64,000 nt of DNA from assembly GCA_036345935.2 (NCBI GenBank), contig JADWOT020000006.1, forward strand, positions 21,817,952-21,881,951, read 5' to 3'. The position numbers and the translations under genes were made by a program. Numbering within the stretch: position 1 is the first letter of the stretch; each line of letters begins with the position of its first letter. This document shows positions 51,701-62,245 of the stretch, in pieces. Under the pieces are notes generated by a model. It made no database searches and had not been told where the DNA came from. It saw only the letters and a program-made list of their open reading frames with translations. Source of the DNA: Taenia hydatigena. Lineage: Eukaryota > Platyhelminthes > Cestoda > Cyclophyllidea > Taeniidae.

Positions 51701-54700
51701 AAAAGGCAAAGCTTTCTTTCTACTGTAAAATGTTTGACATAATTAAACCTTGTTGATGACCGGTTGAAAAGGTTAAGAATTTTGACCTGTAGTTATTTTT
51801 TATTGTTTGGGTCCTACATAATTCCCCTTGTGACCTTCACAAGCTTCAATGCTAAGACTCGGATGAGTTCAATCGAGGCCGACTGACCAATGAAAAGGCG
51901 GATACACATGACCAATTTAATTGGACCTCCAGCTCGCATAATTACAAGCAAATGCCATTTTTGGTGCAAAATGACTCAGTATTTTTCGTGTATGGCGGCA
52001 AATTTTTGTTCTTTTTACTATCACATGCCTGTTCTCTTGGAGCGCACCTACAAGCCATGTCACCTGTGAGGTTTGCGTGCTTATTAAGAGCATGAATAAT
52101 TATTTATCTTCTGGAGAGGTCTCATCGAGACCTTAACGACTGTCCAGGGTGGGATCTGGACGGGTGCAATCAAACTTGAGTGACCAATGAATAGGCACTG
52201 TCAAGATTATTAAAACCATGAGAGCGTGTCAGTTCTGGTCGAGGAAGCATGCAAAAGTTGTCTGTGTTACAAAACCGCTCGATTTTCTTCGTTCTAAGTG
52301 CCTTAAAAAGGATGTAGACGTCCATCAACTTGAGGGATCCTAATTTTTACTAAATACTTCGTGAATGAAATTAGCAGCAGAATTGTTAAATTAATGAAAA
52401 ACCCATGAGCTTCAAGTTTCTGCTTTTTTAAAAGATTTTACCCTAGTTATTGTCTTCATAATATCCCTTTTTAACATCAAACTGCCATTACCCATAAGAG
52501 ATGAAGCGGCACTTCTTAATCATTTCACCTTAAAATACAAATCTCACGGGTTAATTTTGTCAGGGCATAAGAAAGAGACTTAGCCTCCTCCTGACTGATC
52601 AACCAGCTGTTGAACGGTCTCCTCTTAACTGACTCCTTCTGCGAAGCACCACACGCGCGACGAAGTTGGTGGGTAACGGGAGGCGAGGGAAACCAAATTT
52701 CTTAGCTTTTCCTTTCGATTCCATTCTAAATTGGCAGAGTATGCCAAAGACAGGAGGCTCTTCCGGTGGTTCACCATTACGCAAATTAAGTGGTACAAAC
52801 ATCTTCTACAAGAAGTTCCTGGAGCTTGGAAATTGGCTTCGCTTCGCCTTATAAAGTAGACAAGCCAGGTCGCCAGATCTCATGGGTCCTTAACAAATCG
52901 AGGGGAAAATTCAGGGTGAGGGGAGAGCGACCGAGAAAACTTAACATTTGCAAAAATTTTTTCGATTATTTGCTAGGAAAAAAGAGGGATTTACAGGTTC
53001 GAGAAATGCAGGTGACCGAAAATAGCATCACCCTACCTAGCAGTTTTTCACTTCGTTTAGCCGAGAAGAAGATATTTGAATATGAGCGGAGTCATATGAA
53101 TCACAAGATGTACCGCTACTACTGCACCAGCCACATCGATCCGGAGTCCGTTTTCACTCCTACAACGCGTGAAGTCTGCTGTCAACGTCCTGACAATCGT
53201 TCGGATGTTGCATTTGAGGCCATCCCTTCACCTTTTGCTCTCTGTTGCCCTGCTCGTGGTGGCTCTGACTGTGGCGGAACTGGAGGACCAGCAAGAGGAC
53301 GACTATTTACTGTCTATCACAGTGTCTCTGCTCCGCCGTTGGATCAAGTGAGCATGCACTGCTCTCATCTCACCTGCTGCCTTTCTCAGTTGAGTCGCCT
53401 GGTGCAAAGCCCGCTGGAGGCAATGGGCAAATCGGGCAGCTGCCATTTCTTTCACACAATTGCCTGCATCCTTCACTTTCTTAGTATCCTCATACTCTGC
53501 ATCTTCGTCATCCAGTTGGCTGTGAAAGTGATCTGCATGGGACGGGCCTTCTTTCGATTAAAATTTGAGGTAAGTTCACCATCTTGCCACTGTCTTGCAT
53601 GTGTAACGCTGTGGCTGAGGGGCTGGCGGGGCATCTCTGTTGTGTACTAACGCCACAATGCAGTAACCTTTACATTAAGCAATTAGTAGTGTAATTAATC
53701 GTGGTTTCGAGGCTAGCAAACAGATACCTCATGTACCATATAAACAGGTGTCAGTGGAAGAGGTTTTGCATTATCTTTTGTCTGCCCTAAACCACCCCAC
53801 TCGCACCCCATGAACCACGCAAGTTTCCAGAAGACCGCGTCTGTCTTTTGTGTGTATGTGTGTCTCAGGGTGGGTGTTTTGGAATGCAGACAGATTTAAT
53901 TGCTTAAAAGAATGGTAAATGAACGAGATGTCTGACGGCACAACAACACAAGAGTTGACTGCCACGTATTTTGAAAGGTCCGCGCAACAGAATGGGTCAC
54001 TGAAAGCCGACTAGTTCTACTACACATCGCCTTGGTAGACCTGATGTTTGTGGTGCACACATAAAACGTGCAAGTGTGGCCACCTTCTGGTGTCACGTGG
54101 TCAACATCAGAGGGACCGAAGCACCAACCCAAACAAAGGTGAAAAGGATGTATGCAATCTCAGAAAAAAACAAATCTGTTGTGAAGCTTTCGGAAGTTTT
54201 TGGCTGATACTAATGTCTTCGATGTTCTAGAACATTTTTGCACTCTCGTTGTGGCCGTCTCTTCATCATCGGTCGGTAGAACTTGGGAACTAGTGATCAT
54301 GAAAAGGTCAAGGTCATTCAAAATACTGTAAAGGTGTAAAAATGGGACAAAGTCACATGCCCAAGGCTTGCAGCCAACTAACCCGGTGGTAGATGCTGCG
54401 ATCCGGTTGTGCACACGCTGTTGACGTTAGGGACCGCGTTTTTGGTAGCTTCATTTCTACACTTCTTCTCCAGCCGGGAGGTAGGTAGCTCACGTCAGGG
54501 CATAACATTCGATTGGCCTCCTTTTGCTTAAAACCAAAGGTCGGTTTTATGGAGGTTTTCTGAAAGAATTCGCCCAACTATTTGCAATAATAAAACCCTA
54601 ATTAATGCATACCCCACCAATTTTTTTAATTTGATCACAAATTAAGGAGTACGTTTGACCATTTGCATGTTAGATACTCATCGCAGTAGTAAAAGGTGAT

Positions 54701-57700
54701 TTTTAAAGCGACTAATTTATATTTATGACTGTAGGCTAGGAGAGTATTAACAAATTCTTAAGCTATTTCAATTTTTCGGCCATCTAATTACGCAAATAAT
54801 AGGCCCTATATTTAGAGCATCAAGGAAAAGTAAAACAGGAATTGTTCACTAAAGTCCTCTTTTTGAGGATAAACTTTTACCGGGCCCTAAAAAGATGTTA
54901 CAATGAACTAAGGATTTCGTGCAAATTTGCTTAGTAATTTAAGTTCTTGAAGAAAGTTTGCATTCACAGTTATTTATGACGCGGCACCGAAATTAATTCA
55001 GTTGAGTCAACCTTTCCTTAGGTGGACAATTTCAATTTAAGTATTCTCGATTCCTTTTCCAAGCAGTTGTTTCACTTACCTAACTGGCAGTCCCCACTTT
55101 GCAAGATAAATGTTCCATTCCTAAAAATCCCTCGATTTGCTATCAAGTTTGGTGTGCTTGGGCAAAATCACACTTTTTCTCTAAATAAAAAGCATCTCAG
55201 GACCGCTTGAGTCAAAATATCCAGTCACTTCTTTTCTCAGCGTAGTCCCATCCTCGTCCTCAATGCCAAATTGGACCAACCTCCTTCCACATTCAAAGCA
55301 TAACACCGATTTGCAAACTTTATTTGCAATGGATGGCTTGGTTGATCTATCGGTCAACTTTTTCCCAGTTGACGTGCCATCTTGTTTGTGCCGACTAAAC
55401 GGAGAGAGAGAGACAGAGAGTTGCAGACGAAACATGTGAATGAAGAAGTGAGTGAATAAAAGGATGAGTAAATAAGCGATAAACAAATGCTCGTTCCGAA
55501 AAGTACGTAAATTAGGCGCGATTGCCCAAATTCGATGTGGCGCTGGTGACTCTTCCATTCTCTCTCTTCGGACGGTGTCTGTGGCGTTTGTATTAGGCCT
55601 CGTCGAAGAGATCCGGACGCCAATTCACCCCGAAAGAGTCCATTCTGGTCGTTTTCGTCTCGTATGCCAATAATACCATCATTCGTAGGGATTAATAAGA
55701 GAAAACTCGAACCAGCAAATTAGTGATCGCTTGGGCTGTTACATACTACTCAAATCTTATAAGCGATGCATTTTGATAATTTTCTTCATTTGTAGATAGT
55801 GGATGGAATAATAATTATCATATCCCTCATAGCTGATGGCATATTTGTTTATATTGCCTCGGAGGAAATAACCCTGATCATCGTATTTCTCCTCTGGCGG
55901 ATAGTTCGGGTAGTCAACAGTAAGTTCACATCTACGATACAAAACTGACAGTCCATTTTTCAAAAAAGGCGCCCCTTGGATGAGTCACTTGAATATCCTG
56001 TGCTAAATGCCTTCGAATTTTATTCCGAATATTTGTAGTGAATTAAAACTAAAAATATGACGGGGCCATTCAAATCGCCGCTATAAATTTGCATGTGCTA
56101 CCATAGCTAGAAAGAATAATATTTCCAAACTTTTGCTTTTCGTGACGAAATAGAAGCATCAAATACCTTAGTCACATCTCAGCATTAGAAAATCGTATAA
56201 AAAGTACAAAGATTGCCCCCTTTTGCCCTCTCCATGCAGGTCTTCTGATGTACGAGAAGCAGAGGAATGAATTTCGAATTCAGCTGCAGAAAAGGGCTCG
56301 ACGAATGTCCGAATTGAAGGTGGAGGCTCTCAATGGAAAAATTATTCTTCTCGAGGTTAGCAGTTGAGTCAACTTTTCCACCTACTTAGACGGTAGATTC
56401 GAATGCAATCGTTTACGTACAATTTTCCCCAAGCATTTGAAAGGGCCATCCTAGATTCCAAGCTAATTCAAAATTATTTCAGGAAGAAAGTGTTGTTATA
56501 TGAAATTCAAATTTTTCAAATGACTTAGTGTACCTTTTCATACCTTAGAAGCACATTGACAATCTCGAGAGCATGTGTGTGGAATTAGGGGTACCAAGGG
56601 AGCAGTTGCTATTCTGTCGACCCACAAGTAAGTTTTTCATTTATAATTTTGCCTCGGGGAAAAGTTTAACATTTTGCAGTATTTTTGTGGCTGACTTACC
56701 TAAAAATGTTGCAAACCATGCATGGTGAAATGTGACTTTATCAAAAATTCGCAGACAGACTAAAAAACAGGAGAGGTAAATGGAATGCAAAGAGTTCGTA
56801 AAATGATCGATGTGGCGGGTTAAACACAAGAGATTTGAAAGAACCCCTTTGTACACTTCTTCATGCTTAGCCGGGAGGGGGGGGCGTGATTTACCTCAAG
56901 ACCATCAAACCTAGGATAGTTTATTCACATTCGTGGCTTGTTTCCACTTAGTACTCCCTGATACTGACGAATGGTGGTCTGCATTGGAGCCTTAAAATTG
57001 ACCTTCATGGCTCTAAAACAATGCATTGAAGCTGAACGAAATCAAACATTAACCTTTTAACTAATTAACTTTGTTAACAAAGTATGCACAGGTCCCAAAT
57101 TTACCAAAAATGTACCAAAATAAGGCTGAAAGGTATGAACCATAAGCCACCCGCCGATGCAGATCACACATTTAATATCAAATATTTCATAATTTAATGT
57201 CTTTGTCTTCCTCCCTGGAACTCGGTTCTAAGGTGCTTTTAGCCTAAAATTCCGTCTTTATGTAAACCAACAGATGCAATCTGATTTTGTAATAGGCCAA
57301 TTAAATGGGTGCCGCTATTGGAAACGTTTAACTCATTTAACACATTAACCTTTCAAACTTCAGTATATTTAAAAAGTGATGCGTTTGACACTTGAAAAAC
57401 AAAAAAAGGTATATGCCTCATGCCCTTAAATTTTCAATAACACTAAATACTCACCGGACCTGTTCACTATTTCTTTAATTTTTGAGTAGCGTGTACGATT
57501 GGATTTCATTCACTGCGAACTATCTTTTTATTGTTGTTCAAGGTGTTGAGGAATGTACGATGCGCGTACTCAGCACTCAAAAGTTCAGATAACAATCATT
57601 AGGACGTCCAGTTACTTGTAGATAAAATTTATGGTCAATTAAAACCGGTGGAAGTTCAACTGCCTTCGTGTTGCCGTTAACGTGATATAGTGACTGCCAC

Positions 57701-58133
57701 GCAAATTATCCTCTGTCTGGTTTATAAAACACTCATCTGCCTGCTGTACTTATACGGTAGCTATAAGTACCAGGTGACCGGAAAAGTTCATCCACTCATC
57801 CGAGCAGCTCGAATTAATGACCAACGTTTTCCAACTCTAATTTTAGTATCTAAATCGGGTAAAGAAGTGACCAAAAATGCAATCCGCTCAATGGTTTTTC
57901 TGACCTCGGAGATTATCACCCAATTTGCGGTAGGAGTGAATCCCAAAACCCACGAAACTAAACCCAACATTGGAGGTAGTTGCGGTGCACTTGGTGCCAC
58001 CACTTCCAGCTCGGCTAGTGCCCCACCGGCTATCGAGTACCGTCCGAGTGAGATGACCTCAAATCCCAATTCTTCCATCAACCCATCCCCGTCCAGCAGT
58101 CCACCGCTTTGGACAAAGCTCAAACCCTCCTAG
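48795..58133 (+). CDS. HVCN1: Hv1-like voltage-sensor proton channel, 5' end missing
   Basis: Exons: 48795-48922 (S1), 53061-53347 (S1-S2 loop), 53390-53569 (S2), 55796-55919 (S3-S4), 56240-56355 and 56549-56627 (C-terminal coiled coil), 57847-58133 (tail, TAG). All phases agree, giving at least 399 residues. Hv1 marks: S1 LVLLDALIVTAEIILE (human LVVLDALLVLAELILD, with Asp112 kept), S2 ILCIFVIQLAVK aligned without gap to human ILVFFMMEIIFK, S3 FEIVDGI...LIAD (Glu171, Asp174, Asp185 kept), S4 LLWRIVRVVN (Trp207, Arg208, Arg211, Asn214 kept), then a helix as in the dimerising coil. Hv1 proteins are plasma-membrane proton channels opened by depolarisation and pH gradient. Odd: Arg205 is Leu, Glu153 is Gln, His193 is Ile. 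The loop exon is the least certain part. A TMEM266-like non-conducting sensor is the main alternative. Confidence 0.78.
49546..49580. repeat. (GAA)n microsatellite
   Basis: About eleven GAA triplets inside the long intron of the Hv1-like gene; the glutamate-run open frame across it is an artefact. Nothing else in 48923-53060 could be recognised. Confidence 0.95.
53100..53347 (+). other. Overlapping frame with a second S1-like helix
   Basis: The same bases as the loop exon of the Hv1-like gene, read one base later, are also open and encode SLHLLLSVALLVVALTVAEL followed by EDQQEDD. That looks like an S1 helix and its acidic outer end, with no Asp at the Asp112 position. It can be joined to the S2 exon by a shifted acceptor (TTGAG at 53394). 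It could mark an alternative first transmembrane exon, a frameshifted paralogue, or chance. Confidence 0.3.
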
Positions 58134-60789
58134 ATTACCCTCTCGATAAATGTGATGATAATGCGTGTGAGTCGCCTAGGCCTACTACTTCCATCCTTGA
58201 CAATTACCGCCAACGCTGCTGTCGCTGCGAAGATGATGGGGATATATATATATAAATATACATAATATATAATTAAGTCTGACTATTTTTGTACATACCT
58301 CTCCTACTGCTCTTTCAGTAGTAAGAAAAAAGCATATCCGCCCGGGGCTTCTTTTCTGTTTCCTGGGGTAAGTAAATCTGCAGTAAGTGGTTGACCTTGG
58401 ACGCTTAAAAGTGCAGCCAATCAGAAGGGAGTGCAAAAGAGCGCGAGGTTAATCATGGATGGTGTAACCTTCTGAAAAATTTGGAGCAGAAATATATTTT
58501 GAGTTTGCCAACTCTCCGGTACATCTCAGGTGTTAAAAATGTTTGACCAGCGGTAATATGTTCGTTTGTTATTTTATCTCACCGATAGACAAGTGCATGC
58601 ACTGGAAATTGTAAGAGGCACTACCCTTTGAGCAGCACCACAAATCCTCCTGTCACTTCTTTGTTTTTGCATCTTTTTTAACGAAAAGTAGTAAAATCCA
58701 AAAAGCCTTAACTAGGGTAGGGGGTGTAAAGGTAGGAATCTAAAAATTGGGGGTTTTGAGGTCCAAACTAATCCCACTACAATCTCAGACGCTCCCAGCT
58801 TGTAAATCCTTTTAAACAAAGCCATACGCTTCATAGTTTCAGTTCCTAAAAAAAGAGTTCTCATTATTCATAAAGAAAGTACAGCAATATATTCTTCCTT
58901 TGCCTTCCCAAGTTGCCTCCCAAAAGGCGTGAAATGGGATACCAGGAAGAAAGAGATTTATGCCGAACCTACAGAAGCGCTAAGAGACCATAAAAGTGGG
59001 CAGGAAGTCAAAACGTCAACAGGATGGCTGGAGCACAAGAAGGATTGAGGAAATAGTGTTTTCTGATCCGCTCTGCAGTCGGTCAGCCTACTTTGGCCAT
59101 CAGATTGAGCCGAGAAGACGCATTTTTTCCTTCTAGTAGCTTCGCACGGATCAACAATTATGTACTGAGGCAATTCCACAGCAGAAGGCTTGGCAGTGGA
59201 CACGGGATTACATGGGAACACATTACTCCACCCGGCTGTTCTGGATCACAAATAGTTGCTCGTGGCGTTGGGAGACCGATTTTTCACAAAGATGCCTATC
59301 AGTTCTGTAGTCAACGCCCTCAAATTATCTACCATCCATTCATCACTTACCAGGGGACGGGATGCAAGAAAATGCGATTCCCAAGACGATGCAGCCCGAT
59401 AATGTGGTTAGGCAAGATAGCAATTCATGCCGCAAAATGACCCACAGAGTCCACTACATGGAAGGACGACGATAGCATAGATGGCGGAACGGAGGAGCCT
59501 ATTGGCCTTGCATAACTGAACACGATCGACAATTCTTTATGGAGATGTTTTTTTTTGGATGGATTGCAACAATTACTCGCCTTTGTGGGTAGTTGCTAAA
59601 GCAGGTTTTAGGAAGATAAATGCCCAAACTCCGCCTTTCCCATCTTCGTTTGCATCCTCCAGACATTAGTTTTTCCACTTCCCTCTTAAAACCCTGCTCT
59701 CTGAACTGTTTGCTCGCCTCCTTTTTTGACTTATTACGTGTATTCGGTGGATAAGTTGATGAGAGGACTTCTTTACCTCGCAGCGACTGAGAGTGGTCGG
59801 CTGTTTATCGAATGATGCAAAAATGTGGAATTTTGCTTTGTGCACAGTTGGGTCATTGAAAGGAGGAACAGACAACGTTGCTGAGCGTAGAGAGAGTGAT
59901 GAGGACGCCAGATGGTGCCGCTTCTGTGCCTATACGGCAGCTCAGTTAGCCTCCACCCTGGCATACTTGAAGCCTATCCTCACTTACTATTGGCCAATCT
60001 GAGGAGGAGGCAAACAAGAGCACAACTTTAAATTGGCAAAGCACATAAGCGTGCAACTGTTTTAAACTGGATTTCAAGTTGCTACGACTTCTCCTACAGC
60101 TTGATAAGCAGTAGACAAAGACGTCAGGACCGACGCAGACGGGTTAGCACAACGGCACAACGTGCGCGAACTCGCGGCTGGCCGTCGGCCGGACATCGGT
60201 CCCAAAGCTGGCTCCGCCGCGTCTGACTGCGTCTGCGTCACCCAGACGGCTTAGTCACGTGGGTTCGCGGCCGTGACTAGACCACAGTGGGGGTGAAGCG
60301 ACAGCAAACGCACTAAAAGTGCGGATGCCACAACCTCAACCAATCAGAAGAAGTGAGTAAGCGCCTAATGCCCTGCCGATTCAGAAATTGCGTACAGAAA
60401 AAGTGAAAGCCACCACAGCAGCGAAAAGGTGTGTTTTACTCCTTCTGAAGCTATGAGAGAAATATTCCTATTCATTTTATAAGTATGGACAGTTTTAGGG
60501 GGGGCTCTTCTCGCTTAAAATCGTAAATTTTAAAGCAAAGAAAAGGGAAAATCAAGCAACAGGACCCTTTTAATCACAAGTTCCCTAAGAGAAGTACAGC
60601 TCATATGCAGCCGTCTGGCTGTGTTTTATCCACATAAAAAGAATATTAATTTGTTGCTTTCTACAAAATAACGAAGAGAAACAGCTAACTCGCCAAGTGG
60701 CTTATTATTCCAACGTTGCGTCATCAGATCAGCTGATTTCAGGAAGTCGAATCGATAGTACAAGGACTTGAAAGTGCGGAAATGTCAAA
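58134..60789. other. Intergenic, no gene recognised
   Basis: Between the Hv1-like stop and the DRC9-like start. A 115-codon frame at 59093-59440 (+) has no recognisable motif and no splice partners. The GC-rich block at 60120-60300 is listed separately. Confidence 0.5.
60120..60300. promoter_or_regulatory. GC- and CpG-rich block upstream of the DRC9-like gene
   Basis: An abrupt rise in GC and CG dinucleotides within AT-rich DNA, about 490-670 bases before the start codon at 60790. It contains inverted GACGCAGAC / GTCTGCGTC copies and several GCCG/CGGC blocks. It could be a promoter-linked CpG-rich element or an inserted repeat; no TATA box or start site is evident. Confidence 0.3.
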
Positions 60790-61917
60790 ATGGACGTCAG
60801 CTCATCCGACACTCATCCACACCATGAGGAGGTGGCGGAATGGAAGCTCTCTCCGGTTATGCGAGTGGCGTTGAAAGCCGTCTTCAGTGACACCGTGGAG
60901 GAGTTTGCGATGGTTCACAAAGCCGCCTCTTGTGGTGCCTCTGTGCTTCAAACTCTACCCGTGGAGGAAGATAGTAATGCAGAAAAAAATAGCGACACTC
61001 TGATAAAGGAATTAAATAGAATATTTTTTGAGACTCTGGTTCGATTTGAACGGTGCCGCCGGGAGGACTACATCGCGCTGGCAGATGGATCATTTCGAAA
61101 GCTAAGTGAAGAGGAGAGCACTTTGAGAACCTTTTTGGAGGAGGTGGGAAAGATGATTGACGTTTTTCAAATACTCAAGAGAGAAATTGATATCTACGGC
61201 ACCTTCAAGTCGCTGCGAATGCAATGTGATGGTAAACAAGCGGTAGTGGATATGCCCCTGGACTTGGCCAAAACTATTATGGATAAGGACCAGATGATAA
61301 AATTTATGCATGAGAAGATCTACCAAACAGAGAAGCATTTTGAAAACCAGAGGCTGTTTTATGATGAGGTAATTAGACGGCTGAAACATGAGTGGCAAGA
61401 GGCGCGTCAATTGGCACAGATGTCTTACAAATATCTTAAGGCTTCCTACAGACAACGGGCTGATCTCTACAGCACCATGTGTGATGAGGAGACCAGAACC
61501 CTAATTGATAGCGCGCATAACTTTAGACAGCGTCTCAACACTGAAAAACGCCTAATTAATGAAACTTCCAGCTGTCTGTTCGCTGAACTCGATCTACAGA
61601 CCAACCACCTGAAGTACATTCAAAGTCTCACCAAGGTTGAAGACCTCACCTCCGAACTGGACGCTTTGACAGCTAGTCTGGATAAGCTGTGTAAAGACCA
61701 CGAAAAACTTAAACTTGAGTACTCTCAATGTGAACAAGTTGTTCTGGATTACAGAACCGCGGAAGAGAAGAGAAGACTGGAGGAGGAAATTAACCAAAAA
61801 ACTTTGGTGGCCATTTTTCAAGTGCAGGCCTGGTGGCGAGCCATCGTTATATTGCGAGGTATCAAGATAAAAGCTAAAAAGCGGGGAGGAAGACGAAAAA
61901 GAGGCAAGAAAGCATAG
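60790..61917 (+). CDS. IQCG: DRC9/IQCG-like nexin-dynein regulatory complex subunit, IQ motif
   Basis: A single-exon frame of 375 codons. The N-terminal stretch (residues 17-43) aligns without gaps to human IQCG near LSLPDVLRISAVLEDT (here LSPVMRVALKAVFSDT). Residues about 100-345 are coiled coil. Near the C-terminus ELDAL, 26 residues later EQVV, then QAWWR fall at the same spacing as ELNAL, EQVI and QAWWR in human IQCG; the tail is lysine/arginine-rich (KKRGGRRKRGKKA), also as in IQCG. The QAWWR helix is the calmodulin-binding IQ motif. DRC9 works with DRC10 in the nexin link that couples neighbouring doublets in motile cilia and sperm tails. It is shorter than human IQCG (about 440 residues), mainly in the N-terminal third. 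The paralogue DRC10/IQCD has the same layout and is the main alternative. Absence of introns is unusual beside the intron-rich neighbours. Confidence 0.75.
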   Translation: MDVSSSDTHPHHEEVAEWKLSPVMRVALKAVFSDTVEEFAMVHKAASCGASVLQTLPVEEDSNAEKNSDTLIKELNRIFFETLVRFERCRREDYIALADGSFRKLSEEESTLRTFLEEVGKMIDVFQILKREIDIYGTFKSLRMQCDGKQAVVDMPLDLAKTIMDKDQMIKFMHEKIYQTEKHFENQRLFYDEVIRRLKHEWQEARQLAQMSYKYLKASYRQRADLYSTMCDEETRTLIDSAHNFRQRLNTEKRLINETSSCLFAELDLQTNHLKYIQSLTKVEDLTSELDALTASLDKLCKDHEKLKLEYSQCEQVVLDYRTAEEKRRLEEEINQKTLVAIFQVQAWWRAIVILRGIKIKAKKRGGRRKRGKKA

Positions 61918-62080
61918 TTAGGTCATTCTATGCAACCTTAGCTGACACGTTAGGTGTCGATCTACTGTATGCTCTACTTATAAGTTATAAGTAGGTAATC
62001 CTGTAGTGCTTTTTTATCATTTGATACTTGGTAGTTTCTATCCATTAATTCAATTTGATGGGACTAGACATGTTGCGAGA

Positions 62081-62245
62081 ATGCATACGAGGCATTGTCG
62101 TTCGAAACAAAATACCAGAAGCATAAAGGAAAAAATACGCGTGATAGATAAAATAAAATCTCTTCGCAGACGTGCAGTGGAACGCAGTAGAATTAAATGG
62201 AGTAAATATGGTCTGTATCTGCCTGATCCTTCACTTTTGAAGTGA
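62081..62245 (+). CDS. Possible small basic protein, 54 residues
   Basis: Open from an ATG just after a possible acceptor (GGGACTAG, ending at 62067). The product is strongly basic with a helical stretch (EKIRVIDKIKSLRRRAVERS). It lies 163 bases after the DRC9-like stop, a spacing seen in flatworm trans-spliced gene pairs, but the AATAAA at 62152 lies inside it, which argues against it. I do not recognise it. Confidence 0.2.
   Translation: MHTRHCRSKQNTRSIKEKIRVIDKIKSLRRRAVERSRIKWSKYGLYLPDPSLLK
62152..62157 (+). terminator. Likely polyadenylation signal of the DRC9-like gene
   Basis: AATAAA 235 bases after the TAG stop; the first canonical signal downstream of the gene on this strand that I can see. 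Confidence 0.5.

Noticed and set aside
52790..53650. A continuous 286-codon plus-strand frame
   Set aside because: It overlaps real exons but is not one exon: strong splice sites at 53061, 53347/53348, 53389/53390 and 53569/53570 divide it, and its ends are poor in coding pattern.
59093..59440. 115-codon plus-strand frame
   Set aside because: No motif, no neighbouring exons, and an overlapping 87-codon antisense frame; likely chance.
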